Source: Lomentospora prolificans
Taxonomy: Eukaryota > Ascomycota > Sordariomycetes > Microascales > Microascaceae
NCBI GenBank assembly: GCA_029532625.1
Contig: JARFXM010000011.1
Location: 1,984,001 to 2,048,000 of the forward strand
DNA length: 64,000 nt
Direction of reading: 5' to 3'
The notes below the pieces were generated by a model. The model saw only the letters and a list, made by a program, of their open reading frames with translations, had not been told where the DNA came from and ran no database searches. Positions 1 to 11,671 of this stretch are shown here, piece by piece. The position numbers and the translations under genes were made by a program. How positions within the stretch are numbered: the stretch's first letter is position 1; each line of letters opens with the position of its first letter.

Positions 1-958
1 CTATGCCGGATCGCATGTGTTGGCGCTTCGATTTTTTCGATTCTTCAAGGTTGCCCGCGTTTAAATGGTTACGCTCACGGCCAACCAAGTTTTCGAGCTC
101 GGAGTCAGACTCATTCAGGACAATCGGATTCTTGTAGTTTGAGCCCCGAGTCGTTCCATGATTGGATGTGGGAGATCCAGCCCCCTCGCCCATCATCGCG
201 GCTTCGCTCCTGTGGCTCCAACTGCGCTTTTCAAGTGTCGGGCTAGGCGGTATGGCGGAAAGCCTTGGCCTTCCTCCGTCAGCGCGACAGCTTCTCCCTA
301 TATTTTTCCACCGAAAAGACCAGCCTACTAACCTTTTCCATAGCTTCCCCCCAAAGCCGCAGCTTAGAGCGTCCGTACCCTCCATATTGCAGTCTTCATC
401 CTTCACGTCTGCTAGAGCCTCGGACGCATTCCCCTCAATAGACTCCACAAACCCGCAAGAACTCCTCTCAAATTCTACACCTCTATACTTTAGTATTCTG
501 TTCCTTCCCTCCGGCGGACTAGACCACCTCGCAATCACCCGGGACTTCGCAGGCCACATACCTTGTCTTTGCAAAGACTCACCAGGTACAGGTCCCCACC
601 TCGCCGTAGATATACCAGGATAAGTCACCATTTCCTCGGCGGCCGCGGCGGCCGCGGCAACACCTGCGGCAACAGCAGCAGCCCTAGTCCTCGCAAGTTG
701 GAGCCGCCTAGCAGTCTGACCCTGTGGAGGAACGCATCTCAGAACCCTGCCGGTGGGAAGGTCAAGGGGGTATTCCCAAACGTGGTAGAGGTTAGCCGCC
801 CATTGCACCCGTTTCTTCACGGGGCAGGTTCGGGGAAGGGTGTCTTCTTCTTCCTCTGGTATGGTAGTGGACAGGCGGTTGATGTGGCGGGCCGGACTGG
901 GAAAACGGTACGGGCTGTACCGTAGTCGTCCTTTAGGTGTAGTAGGACGACGAGGCAT
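1..958 (-). CDS. Hypothetical protein, N-terminal part (runs off left edge)
   Basis: An open frame starts at the ATG at 958-956 on the minus strand and runs without a stop to base 1, giving at least 319 codons. I do not recognise the family. The N-terminus is basic (MPRRPTTPKGRLRYSPYRF), followed by a short acidic run (PEEEED), then a compact stretch with KKRVQWAANLYHVWEYPLD that looks like folded protein. After that come an alanine tract (GVAAAAAAAEE) encoded by GGC/GCC-rich DNA near 630-665, a cysteine- and tryptophan-containing middle, and a polar, probably disordered region with NESDSELENLVG near the edge. There is no signal peptide or obvious membrane segment. Support comes from the length of the open frame and the protein-like composition. 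An intron within it or a different start cannot be excluded; a GTGAGT lies near 576. Confidence 0.5.
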   Translation of the reverse strand, partial: MPRRPTTPKGRLRYSPYRFPSPARHINRLSTTIPEEEEDTLPRTCPVKKRVQWAANLYHVWEYPLDLPTGRVLRCVPPQGQTARRLQLARTRAAAVAAGVAAAAAAAEEMVTYPGISTARWGPVPGESLQRQGMWPAKSRVIARWSSPPEGRNRILKYRGVEFERSSCGFVESIEGNASEALADVKDEDCNMEGTDALSCGFGGKLWKRLVGWSFRWKNIGRSCRADGGRPRLSAIPPSPTLEKRSWSHRSEAAMMGEGAGSPTSNHGTTRGSNYKNPIVLNESDSELENLVGRERNHLNAGNLEESKKSKRQHMRSGI

Positions 959-2672
959 GGGTGCGGGGATACCTTGCTTTGCTGTCAATTTGGCGGAGGA
1001 GGGCGGGTGTTTCTTTTAGAAAGATGGGCCTGCTTCTTTCGGAGCGAGGAGCGGGTGGACTTGGTGAACGACACGGAGAAGCTAGGCGTTGTTGGTAGGT
1101 GTCCCGGCTCTTGGTGGATGCTACTCCGACTGATATCTCGGAAGCGGCGAGCGCGCGCAACTTTCGAAACTGGCTGGAGAAGGAGGAAGAATTCGCCTGT
1201 TGGAAACATACTCCGAGACTGAACCTTCTTATATCACATGGCCAGGAACAAGGAAGACCGCCCTGCTTTGCACGCAGCTCCACTGGTGTTATGAAGGTCG
1301 CTATAGAAGTCGGCCTTTGTTGCTTCGCTACTTGGCTCAATAATAGGCAGGAATCTTCCCTTACACTGCGCTCCTCATGGGGGTTTGGCGCTCTTTGAAG
1401 GCGTTGGAAATCGTTTGCTTAGAGGTAGTTGGGCATAGAGCAAACGTGCTGGGATCAAAGAATGGAACGAGAGTCAAGGGCCGGGCATTCGTTTGCACAC
1501 CAGCAGTATATGGAGAAAGAAACAAAAAATAGACGTCTTATCACAATAGCCTTGTCCACATGCCTGATGCTATCAATGAGACGCTTGACGCCCTTGTCAC
1601 ACGGTCAAAGGAGGGACGGTTGGCGAGAGCGACTGATGAATCGACCTCGAATAAGCCCTGCTATTGACACCGCACCGAATAAAACACCTTATTCTAAGCT
1701 TTGTTCCACTATTGACAGCATAATCATCTCTTAATATACAAATATAAAATGTAGTGTATCGGGCGCGAGCTTCTCTGGCCCCAACTTCCTTACCCAAACT
1801 CCAACTTCGAATTCGCGTCAAGGCCGCGAAGCAAGTTTATAGGAGTAGTGGAAGAGGAGAAGAAGATGGCCCAACTTGACAACAAAGAGGAAGAGGAAAA
1901 AAAGCCGCGAAAATCCAGTATCAATGATGTACAGAATCCAAGAAGAAGAAGAAGAAGGTGAAGAAGAAGAACAAGAAAAAAAATATGTCGCCGCCCGCCG
2001 CCCCCAAAGAGAAAACACACACTGTCTGAGGTGACGAAGCTCATACCTCCAGAACCTTCTCATAAAAGCGATCGCCTCAAACGCCTTGCATATGCGTACA
2101 CCAAAAAAAAAATCTTTCCGAAGATTCGTGAGCCTAGAATCATCCTCATTGGGGTATTACACCCTCGTCCGAATCCCCAGTTTTCCGTTGTTCCTCCTTT
2201 CCCTCCCTCCAGTAACCCCTACCTCGATCATCATGTCTCGTTATAATATATCAACCAGGAATGGGGTCATGAGAACCCAACTCACGCGGCTGCTTTCCGA
2301 ATTTCCTTCGTTCCAGTCGGCGTTTTTAGAGAGAATGGAGTGCCACTTCAAGTTATCAGCCGTTCGTGTCCCGGGAATAAACCCCGTGCTTCGTGTTCTG
2401 CGTGCGATGTCTGGTGCCCGCCATAAGGCGATTCTTCTGCCACACACAAGCGAATAAGGAACGTCTCCGGGGAGGAGGTCATGCTTGAATGCATCTCGCC
2501 GCGGCGGATGCCTGCATGACCCTTCCCCGTCTCTCGTGGGGTCACAGATCGGATGGGCCTGAGCTGTACAGGAATGTACTTGCTAGGAGCCATGCGACTG
2601 CGACATTGAATGAGAGTAAAAGCAAGCCTGCCGCATGGGTTGTACAATGCCATGACCCAAACACTTGGCACA
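959..2672. other. Intergenic, no gene seen
   Basis: No convincing coding region. Around 1846-1980 the plus strand is almost pure purine (GAA/AAG-rich), which produces short lysine- or arginine-rich open frames that look like composition artefacts. The two flanking genes are both on the minus strand, so this holds the 3' region of none and the 5' region of the edge ORF plus the 3' region of the arrestin-like gene. Confidence 0.5.
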
Positions 2673-4052
2673 TTACTCGATTAGAGGCTTCTTCTGCCCA
2701 CCGACCATGCAGAGGCCCAGGGCCTCAAGTGCGTTCTTATCAGATGCCTTGATTATTGTCGGCCGCGGAGGTGGGCGGTTAGGGTCGACGTGGGCGGCAT
2801 CCTTGGCTGACTGTTCAATAGCGTCTAGGACCTCCTTGCATTCTTGGTGGTCCATAGGACAGATGACAATAGGTTGGCGGACTGTGATATCTCGAGCTGA
2901 ACTTAGATGGGCCTAAAGGAGTGAAGGTAAGTATGGTAAAGAACGGCTGGTGACTAGATCCGTGACCCCACGGTGACTGACCTTGATACATAGGAAGAAC
3001 TCGATCTTGTAGAGTGTCGAACTAGTCGTAAACGAGCTGACTTCATACAAGGGAAAGCCTGGCTTCTCACGACGCATTATCCCTTCGGAATCACGAACGG
3101 ATTTCGAAGGGAAGACCAGCCCTAGGTTGGTGGTGTACCCGGCTTCCGTCAGCTTCGCTTTGACAGGCTGGTTGTGCTTGACGATCTTGTTAATCTTCTT
3201 CGTAGGCTCATCTCCCTCCGGGTTATAGGTGATTTCCTCCTCTATCGTTATTGTGAGCTTGTCGACCGTGACCTTTTTCGCCTTGCTCATCCAGTCCGGG
3301 TTTGGCGCCAACCGTATGTAAACGGTCAAGGGGTCAGAAGGCCCATAGCTCCATCTTGGCAAGGACATGCCTAACGTGACAACATTGTCTGATACCGCGG
3401 TTTTGTATTCGGGCTTGTTATACATGCCGAAGGTAGAGAGTGTATCATACCGCTGCATAGTGATGGGGAATGCGTATCTGTTTGATTGTGTGTGCCCTTG
3501 CTGGACGGTGACGACGAGCTCATAATAAGTTTCGGCAGTGCGACTGCTAAGTGATAATGATGCGGGGGGTATCTTTCGGTTTGCTTCTTCTCCACCTCTT
3601 CCGAATGGGATGTATAGAACGAAGGGTAGGTCCATGGCGACAACAATTTCGGCCTCCTTCCCCGTGTTGCACCTATAGAGGAGCAACTCCTTACCAACAA
3701 GATCGACGGTTTCTCGCCGAGGGGTTCCGAGATGACGCTTGGCCACATTCTCCGCGGCAGGGTGGATCGTCTCTCGGCGCTGAAGGCATATCCGTACAAG
3801 TGAAATGGCAACCGGGGCGGAGTATCCTTGCGACGGGCGGATTTCTACTTGTCCTTCGATTCGGGGCTGGGCGGTGAGCGCAGAGTTAGCACATACTTAT
3901 TCGAGACGGACGATAGAGAAGCGCAACCATCCATCATCCGAAAATCATTCTTATCGGCGTCTATTTTTAATGATCGGGTGTAGCGCAGGAATTTCGAGGA
4001 ATCCGGGTCGAGGTCTCTATGGAGTATTAACGCGGGAGCTCCAACTCACCAT
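2673..4052 (-). CDS. Arrestin-fold (arrestin domain-containing) protein
   Basis: Spliced model of three exons: 4050-4052, 2982-3866 and 2673-2912, giving 375 residues. The N-terminal half (IEGQVEIRPSQGYSAPVAIS, then VGKELLLYRCNTG and VAMDLPFVLYIPFGRG) has the alternating beta-strand pattern of arrestin_N. The second half (LTVYIRLAPNPDW, KVTVDKLTITIEEEI, SSTLYKIEFFLCIK, then HLSSARDITVRQPIVICP) fits arrestin_C. Fungal arrestin-related proteins usually act as adaptors linking membrane cargo to ubiquitin ligases; I see no PPxY ligase-binding motif, so that role is not shown. The 69-nt intron 2913-2981 (GTCAGT..TTTAG) joins K to AHLSS in frame. The first exon is only the ATG, directly followed by GTGAGT, and the 183-nt intron 3867-4049 ends CCGCCCAG. 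The 5' junction is less certain than the rest. Confidence 0.82.
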
Positions 4053-6585
4053 GGTAGCAGATATTCCTGGATAGCCGACTAAGAAGCTTCTATTGGGCGG
4101 CCCCGAGACCCTCACGAGAGCCGCCATCCTCGTCGCATCGACGGGATCGCAGCAGGTCTACAGGGGCGGCGTCGGTCAGTGACCGTGATCCTTCTCTTTG
4201 AGGCACAGATGGCGGGGTAGGCCGGTTCAGCTCTGGTCGAGGAATGTCGTCGCATGTGTCGGAGCAGCGGACTGGCAAATATTGTTCGAGGGAGCCGGGC
4301 GCTAGGTAGGTCTAGTTAGGCAACAGCAAGGGTTTCAATTCGAATTTCGAGTACTTTCGTGATTCGCAAAATGCTCGAGCAGGGTGTCTAGTCTGCGATG
4401 CCGGGCCGCGTGGGTTTGGTGATGGTAGCGGCGAAGGCTGTCGTGATCGGGTGGTTTTCGTGGGGAAGCGGGAAGTGGCACTAGGCGGTAACGTTTCTGC
4501 GGAAAGCGTTCGCGTTCGTCTTCGATCTGGCCGGTCGGAGCTACTTCGTGGAGGGTTGAGAGAGAGGTATCGCTGGAAAGGGGTGTGAAGTGGGAATGGG
4601 CTGGGGGTTGGCCAGCCCTGCAAGCGCACAGGAGAGCGTGCTGGGCGGCTGTGCAGAGGGTTTGGTGAGGATCAGGCGCCTTCTTTGAAAGAGTACCAGG
4701 CAAGAGTTTACAAGATGGTCGGCGGGCTGGGGCTAAGGGTGCAGGTCGAGGTGGTAGTGCACTTGAAGGATGCAGCACCAATCAAGCCAAAGCCAGTGTT
4801 GGCAGTAAACAGGAGGAGGTCAGGGTCGTGTTTACTGGTATTAGGACGCGCTGGCGAGAGTGCAGAGCGGAGGCCGGGGGGAAGCTCGCTCGCACACGCT
4901 CCAACGTTCGCACTCGCACCAATACTAGATTAGGACGAATAGAAACAAGCTTGATCAAGGTTTGACGGGCTGGATGGAGGGCTGGAGGGTACTCGAGAGA
5001 GAGTAAGACCACTCTAGGCTTGTCTCGAGCGGATAAGGTGGGGTACAGCCAGCTACGTACGTGGCCGTGTTTTAGGTTCAACGGAGAAGAATCGAGGGAA
5101 AGAGGAACGATGACATCCGACTCAGGCACAGCAAGACATCTCGAGCTTTGGCGGTGTCTGAACGGCCCTTGCGCCTACACTGCAGCCTCCTGTATATGTG
5201 GGGATTTCGAATCTTCCAACGTATTATTTTGGGCGGGTTGACCGGAAGGGACAAGGACTGTGAGACTTGACATCGACGGGCCACAGCAGCCAGCCAGCCA
5301 GCAACCCCAAAGGGAGATCGAGAAGGATCGCCAGCTGGTGCACAGGCCGTGTCGGATTTTGACCGCTGCCGCCTGTCATTGATCCTAGCTGAAAGTATCC
5401 ACTGCGTCCTGGTTTGGCAGGGGTCTGTCTGTTGACCCGATTCATCGGCCAGCCAGCGGTGTGGACTGTACTTCATTTTAAAATAACCATTGTGGCTCAG
5501 TTTCCAGGGCCAGCATATACGAAGTAATCCAGCCATCACACCTCCCGCCTCCAGTCTTGCTGTCGAAGGCCAGCGGTCATCATGGCGGACATGGCCGCGT
5601 GCTGTCTTCGACGGTAAACTATTCCATTTCATCAATAACGACGCTGAAAACAACCTGGCAACTGGAACGCCGTGGCAACCGCTTGTCCAGCACATTGCCA
5701 GTGCAGGGTCCCACAACACTAACCGGCTGGCAATTCCAAGGTCAGCTTACTCCGTACATCGAATCCAGGATCCATTGATTGATCTCCGTCAAGTGGAAGT
5801 GGAGACCTCTGCGCCAACGCATTTGTAGGGCTCCGCTCAACCTAGTGCTTGTAGCCCGGAAGCTCATGGGTCATGACCAATGGATTTAGCGGGCTTGGCT
5901 TCCCACCCGCGGGGTCGCTTCGCACTGTTGATGTTGTTTTGCGAGGCACACCAGACACAAGACACAGCACGGCGGCATTTGTACAGAACAGAACATCAAG
6001 GTGCGAGGGACACTGTATTACTGTCTGTAGAGTTGTTCCAAGCAGCATGCAAGCGTGAAAGCTGCCCAGCTAAAAAGGAGTCGACACCCTTCGAACGACC
6101 GATCTTACGCATTTCAAAGAGAAAAAGCTTAGTATCCAGCCGGCTTCATAACGTGAGTTGTGTCTCTTGAGGCATTGAGTCAATTCATTTGTATCTGGCT
6201 CGAGGTATAAATTACGAACATTCTACAGTGCGTGGAAAAACAAGCCGGGCTGGCCAGCCTCCACTGTACGACAGGATAGTGCGTAAACAGTGAGCACACC
6301 TCCCGGGCTGCTGGCTGGACACCCCTATAAGGCTCAGCTTAATAACTAATAGAACTCCCGTGGATCTGCCAAGGCTGCGCTCTGGCAAATTAAGCCAGGC
6401 ACGTTACGGTCGCAAGTATCCTACCCTCCACCAACGCCACCTCCCTCGTCTGCAAGGCTGACCTCATTTCGACTCTTGAGCTTCGTCTGCCCCACACCAG
6501 ACCTCGATCTTTGCGATGAGGACAGACGGATCCCAGGCACAACAGGAGCTGAGCTGAGCTTCACGGGGAATACTCCACCGTCACA
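4053..6585. other. Intergenic between divergent arrestin-like and cyclophilin genes
   Basis: About 2.5 kb without a confident gene. The minus strand at 4335-4781 is GC-rich and carries an open frame of about 148 codons without recognisable domains. It could be 5' leader of the arrestin-like gene or a small unknown exon. Short CAGC repeats occur at 5287-5300 and near 5451. The last few hundred bases hold the promoter of the cyclophilin gene; I see no clear regulatory motif. Confidence 0.4.
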
Positions 6586-7196
6586 ATGTCGGTCACCTTA
6601 CACACCACCCACGGGGATATCAAGGTTGAGGTTTTTTGCGAAAGCGTCCCCAAGACTGCAGAGGTACGAAGCCGCACTCCCCCCTCCCTCCCCGGGGTCG
6701 TTTTCCAAGTTTTCGAGGAGGAAAAAGTCAAAAAGCCGATGCGATGCGGTATGTTGACTATTCTGCTCCCTAGAACTTCCTCGCCCTCTGCGCTTCTGGC
6801 TACTACGACGGTTCTCCCTTCCACCGTCTGATCCCCAACTTCATGATCCAAACCGGTGGCCCCGCGAACCCCACTCCCGAAAACCCCAAGGCCGGTCGCT
6901 CCATATGGGGCGGAACCTTCGCCGACGAGTTGCGCCCTGGTCTCCGACACACGGCTCGCGGCGTTGTTTCCATGGCGAACAAGGGCCCCGACACCAACGG
7001 ATCTCAGTTCTTCATTATCCTGGACAAGGCGCCGCATCTCGACGGCCTGAATACGGTGTTCGGTAAAGTCCTGGGCGACGAAAGTCTCGCGACACTAGCG
7101 GCAATGGAAAAGGTCGAGGTGGATAAGAAGAATAGACCGAAGGAGGAGATTAGGATAGAGAGGGTTACGATCCATGCGAACCCGCTAGCGTCGTGA
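6586..7196 (+). CDS. cyp10: PPIL3-type cyclophilin (peptidyl-prolyl isomerase-like 3)
   Basis: Two exons, 6586-6663 and 6774-7196, joined across a 110-nt intron (GTACGA..CCCTAG), give 166 residues, the usual size of this single-domain family. The splice restores KTAE-NFLALCASGYYDGSPFHR. Conserved cyclophilin blocks follow: FHRLIPNFMIQTGG, IWGGTFADE, GVVSMANKGPDTNGSQFF and HLDGLNTVFGKV. The active-site positions R (FHR), F and Q (FMIQ) are present. The tryptophan that binds cyclosporin in CypA is H in PHLDG, as in human PPIL3. Human PPIL3 is found in spliceosomal complexes, so a role in mRNA processing is likely; isomerase activity is uncertain. It ends convergently with HSF1. Confidence 0.95.
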
Positions 7197-8174
7197 TGGC
7201 GTGGCCGTTATAGGTGTTTTTATTTTCGCACTTGTAATCATAAGACGCAAATGGGGAGAGTTTCTTCTAATATACCCAGAATAGAAGTGTTTTTAAGATG
7301 GGCAAAGCGAGGGTCTGGGTTTGACACCTCTCTCGGTTCATAGCTTAGACGCAACCACTCAAGGTAGGTGCAAACCCTACCTTCATCACATCCTCCTCGT
7401 AGGTAGTAATGCGGCCTTACAATTGTCTTATTCTGCTATGTTTTTCTAAATCAACCTGAAAATCTACATATCCGTCTAGCGATCAATACTCGTAGCAGGT
7501 CCCAAATGAATGAGTGTTGAAATGCCTCAAGTCTCTCCATCCAAAGTCCACCGTCCAGCTCGCGACAGGAAATATGAAATTTCGAATCACGCCAAAAGAT
7601 CCCACCCACACAATGAGACACAGGGACGATGACGAAAAGACAAACATGAGCAAAAAAATGTAGGGAACATGAATATGTCCCACATCAAGAGGGCCCTGAT
7701 CACTAATTCTTGATTTCCGTGGACCCTAAAGGTCTCATAGTAAAGGAAGGATGAATAGAAAACGAGTACAAGCCTTCCCGTGTATTACCTCTTTTTTGAA
7801 TGGGTATCAAAAACCGTGTTTTCCCTGATGGTCATCTCGTTCGAATGCTTAGAATGATTCCTCTCCACCCGGCCTCTGCCTTCTTACGCGACGATAAAAA
7901 TAAAAAGTCTGCCTTCGTGCGCTAGCCAACTCTTCGCTCAAGTGGCCCGCCATTCCATACAACGTGCCTCCCTGAGATAGCATGGCACTGTGGGTACCGG
8001 GAACGCAACAGTCCAGTCCGTCCAGCAACAACGCCGTCGACCGCGCCTCCCTTCGATCTCCGTAAATGGGTTCTAAGGGCTATGTCTCTTCAATAATTCC
8101 TCCCTCTCCGCTCGGGAGAGACGCGATGGCAGCGGTCGTTTACGGCCGTTGGCGTGTAATTCGGCAAAATAGTT
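7197..8174. other. Convergent 3' regions of cyclophilin and HSF1 genes
   Basis: About 1 kb of tail-to-tail spacer. AT-rich stretches consistent with polyadenylation regions occur on both sides. I see no coding region or RNA gene. Confidence 0.5.
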
Positions 8175-10549
8175 CTACTGGATTTTGCGTCGCTTAGAGC
8201 CACGGTCTGGACTGTCGACGGCGCCAAGATCATCGCGTAGAATCTCCTCAGTTCCACTAGGACTTGGAGCGTTATTTGCGTCAACATGGGCACCCGTGCC
8301 GTCCTGGTGGTCGAGCAGGCTAAAGTCAAAATCGTGGCCAAAATCGTCAGCGGGGAGGGTAGCGTTGGCAAGATCGTTGCCGTCGCCCGTAAAGGGATCG
8401 GAGTTGATGAACTCGTTGAAAGTAGGATCATTGAGGTCAAAGTTGGTGTTGGGGAAATATTCGCTGCCATCCCCCGGACCTCCAAATCCGGGGAGTTGTC
8501 CAGAAGGGCTGAGCGGAGCGAGCTTTGAGCCGAGTAATTGAATCTGATGGTCTTGCGCTGCCTGAAGCTTCTTCAAGTTGTCGTATTCTTTTGCGCTCAT
8601 GTTCATACCCGGCTCTAAACTTGCGGGGATGCTTGAAAGCGCCGCATACTGGGAAGTGCCAGGGGCAGCACCGTTAAACTGGCTAAACTCGGGTGAAATA
8701 GAGGATGAGGGTGGAACGCTAGGTGGTGCAGTAACAGGAGGAATGGCGGGAGCAGCCGCGGCGGAAACGGGTATGTTTGCTGCCGCACCGCTAACCGGGG
8801 GCATACTCATAGTCGGCGTAGTAGAAGTGGAACTATGAGCAACACCGGGTGTGGGTTGAGGATTAGCTCGTCGGGTTGTCTGTGGCACAGGTTGCGCGAG
8901 GTGGGCTTGAGAAGCGGAGGAGTTCGTATTGGGGATTGAGCTCGCCGCTGCCGCACTGGCGCTTGCGTCGTGAAGCATTTGCATCAGCTTCTCCTGAGAA
9001 TTCGGCGATAGGTCAGCCGGTAGGTACGGGGTGGCAGTATCGGCCGGAGACGGGTCTAAGATTTCCGTGACGCTTCCCATCTCGGGAGCAGAGAACCCTT
9101 GCGCCGATGCAGGAGACACAGGGACAGTTCTCACGTTCCCTGCTTGGGGTAAAGGCGGAGCTTCTAGAAGCCCCCTGGCCCTCTTTGGTACTACACCCAT
9201 TGGGCTTGGGGACTTGGGCTGCTTTTGTATGTAATCGTCTAATTCAACGATGCCATGTGATCCGTGATTGCCAGGGAGAAACCCAGTGGACATGATATCT
9301 TTGATTTGTTGCGCTGATTTATTATCCTCCAAAGTCTTCTTGAAGTGGTAAACGAGAATCTGCATCATGCTCTGTAGCGAAGTTTCGTGCCGCATGAAGA
9401 GGCGATAGATCTCGTCTACCCGCTGGTCCTTTTGCTGCTGCGCACGTTGCTGCTGCTCGATGCGCTGTTGGTTCTGCTCTAGTCGCTGCATTCGCGAAAG
9501 AATGACTTGTTGGTGCTCGCGAATCTTCTTGAATTCATCACGGATTAGGGCGAGCTCCTTCTTCTTCAATGCACTGTTGGTCTCGGAGAGCGACATATTT
9601 TGGGGGACGGGCGGATATGCTGACTGGCCGGTTGGCGATCCTGCCTCCTCATCACTATCGACTTCCGGGTCGGTCGACTTGCTAGATTTCTTCGCCTTGC
9701 TGCTACTTTTGGGCTTGGTAATGAGCCAAAGAAGGTTGGGGTGGCCTCTTCGGAAATATGGATTAGAGTACTCGCTAGGGCTCTTGTTTTTCCGCTCACT
9801 CGCTCTCATAGAATTGTCCGATAACCCGACACGCTTGTGGAAACCGTACATGTTCAGCTGGCGGACGAAGGACGCGTAATTGTTGTGCTTGAATAGTTCC
9901 GGAATCAGCTTCTTGGCAAATTCTTCCTCATCGACTACGATAAAGGAGTCACCCTTCTCGGACCACTTGATCAGGTCTTGATTTTTACCTTCATTAAGGA
10001 AGCTAAGCAAACTCGTTAGGGCCAAGCTGCAAGTTAAGGGGCAGGTCGGTTCCCAGGTGCGGCTTACCTGCTAAGTTTTTGCACAAACGGGGGGATTTGC
10101 TTGCGCTTCGCCTCCGCATCTCGTTTAGCCTTGAGAGCGAGTTGCTCTAGGTGCTGCAGGTTTTCCTGTTCGCTCAGTTCGGACCCAACCGTCGGGTCTA
10201 GCGTGGATGGATCAGCGGGGACGAGACTGGTCCAAGGGTCCCCGTTCGTGTCAAAGTTCGCCCGAGGGCCAGTCGGAATCAAGGCGCGATTCATGGTGCG
10301 TCGCGTTAACATATTAGATGGAGTCGCGGGAACGGGTTGCTGAAACTGGGCAGGAATCTGCTGAAGCCCGTAGGAGCCCATTCCTTGAGAGGCATCTTCG
10401 ACAAACCCTCCAGAGTTATCCGGGGAAGTCCACCTCATCATGGAATCCGTGCTTCCAAATTGCTGGTCTATGGGCTGCATGGCGATAGATGGTGATGTAC
10501 CTGGAGCGGGCCTCTTCCTCTGATTCGGTGAAGACATGGGATACTGCAT
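8175..10549 (-). CDS. hsf1: Heat shock transcription factor (HSF1 type)
   Basis: Two exons, 10068-10549 and 8175-10026, joined over a 41-nt intron (GTAAGC..TTGCAG), give 777 residues. The intron splits the DNA-binding domain after IPPFVQKLS. The domain continues FLNEGKNQDLIKWSEKG, FKHNNYASFVRQLNMYGFHK (recognition helix) and SNPYFRRGHPNLLWLI. Next comes the HR-A/B trimerisation coiled coil, from about residue 310 (LIRDEFKKIREHQQVILSRM, then LEQNQQRIEQQQ). A long proline/serine/alanine-rich region follows, and then an acidic aromatic stretch (FDLNDPTFNEFINSDPF, DDFGHDFDFSLLD) that looks like a C-terminal activation domain. The protein should bind nGAAn repeats and drive chaperone genes. A second ATG five codons from this start (10537) gives MSSPNQRKRPAPG and may be the true start. 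Confidence 0.95.
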
Positions 10550-10755
10550 GTAAGAATGTCGGCGACTAGGGACGCCTTAGGAAGCCTACGGGGTGGCGTA
10601 TCGTAAATAATATTTGGATTGACGTACGCTGCTAAGTAACGCTGGGCGATGGAGGATGGGAAGGTGGGAGGCGACGCGATGAAGGCTGCGACAGATTGCG
10701 CGTTGATCAGGGCGAAAGTATCGATAAACTAACTGGTGATGGAAGGTCCGGCGGG

Positions 10756-10773
10756 GCGCTTCTCGAAAAGCGC
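10756..10773. promoter_or_regulatory. Possible heat shock element upstream of HSF1
   Basis: An 18-base near-perfect palindrome, GCGCTTCTCGAAAAGCGC, contains TTCnnGAA (10760-10767), the two-unit inverted form of the heat shock element. It lies about 210 bases upstream of the HSF1 start. A full element normally has three or more nGAAn units and I see only two, so this is a candidate only. Confidence 0.35.
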
Positions 10774-11670
10774 TCTGAGATTTCGCGACTGCAACGGAAG
10801 GCGCAATATATACCACCCCTAAATATGGACAATTGGGGGGGCCTGAAATCGACCGCGAACCCTTCTATATCTATTGACGGAAACCTCGCGCGTCCAATTG
10901 CGAAACGAAGCAAGGCAGCTGGGATTATGCCTGGTACACCGAAGGCAGTGTAGACAATAAAACAAACAAAAAGGACGTCTCCGATCCCGGGAAGAAAACG
11001 TGCTCCTATGTAGAAAGCTTCAATGGGCGAGATAAGGGCTGAAACCCGATGTTCTTTGGCGATTTCACTTGTCTCTGCACGTTGTAGAAGCTTTCAGCCG
11101 ATCTTTCTTGCTCGGTATGGTAATGAATCTATGGCGCGGTCATGGCGCCTCGTAAGTTATTCGATAGATCGCGACGCGATGCCCGGTCTCGGCGCGCCTT
11201 AGGGTTTGAAAAGGCGAGATAATGGGAGTCGCTCAACCTAGAAGAATCTCTTGAATGCCAAACGAGGAATATAGCACCGTGGATAGGACAGAAGGTCAGA
11301 CCAGACCCTTGGAGCAGGAAACCTTTAGTCGGGAATGATAGTTCCCCTCTAACTAGGCACCAATCAGCGGCAGGACTGATAAATCTATCGATAAACGTCA
11401 CGTGGCGATAAGCCAAAAATTTTCGCTTGGGCCTTAGACCTGAGGCAGGATCGGACAACACCTATTCCTTGGAGCACAAGAACTCGCGATGAAGTCACTC
11501 GAAGTCAACTATTACATTTTAACTTTTTCTAAGTTCCACTAGAATGTCCTCTGGTACGATGGTGAGTCAGCGGTCTCGGAGTTGCATTCGCAGGGTGATT
11601 GTCTGCTGAGGCACGAGATGTTGAAAGATTCTTATCACCACTAATTTGACACGTTTTACTCTTCATCCGC

Positions 11671-11671
<1 letters not shown>

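Noticed and set aside
1838..1995. Lysine/arginine-rich peptide in the purine tract
   Set aside because: Direct consequence of GAA/AAG repeats; stops in each frame soon after.
5078..5719. 213-codon minus-strand frame
   Set aside because: No recognisable feature; Trp/Arg/Cys-rich mix typical of noncoding GC-rich DNA.
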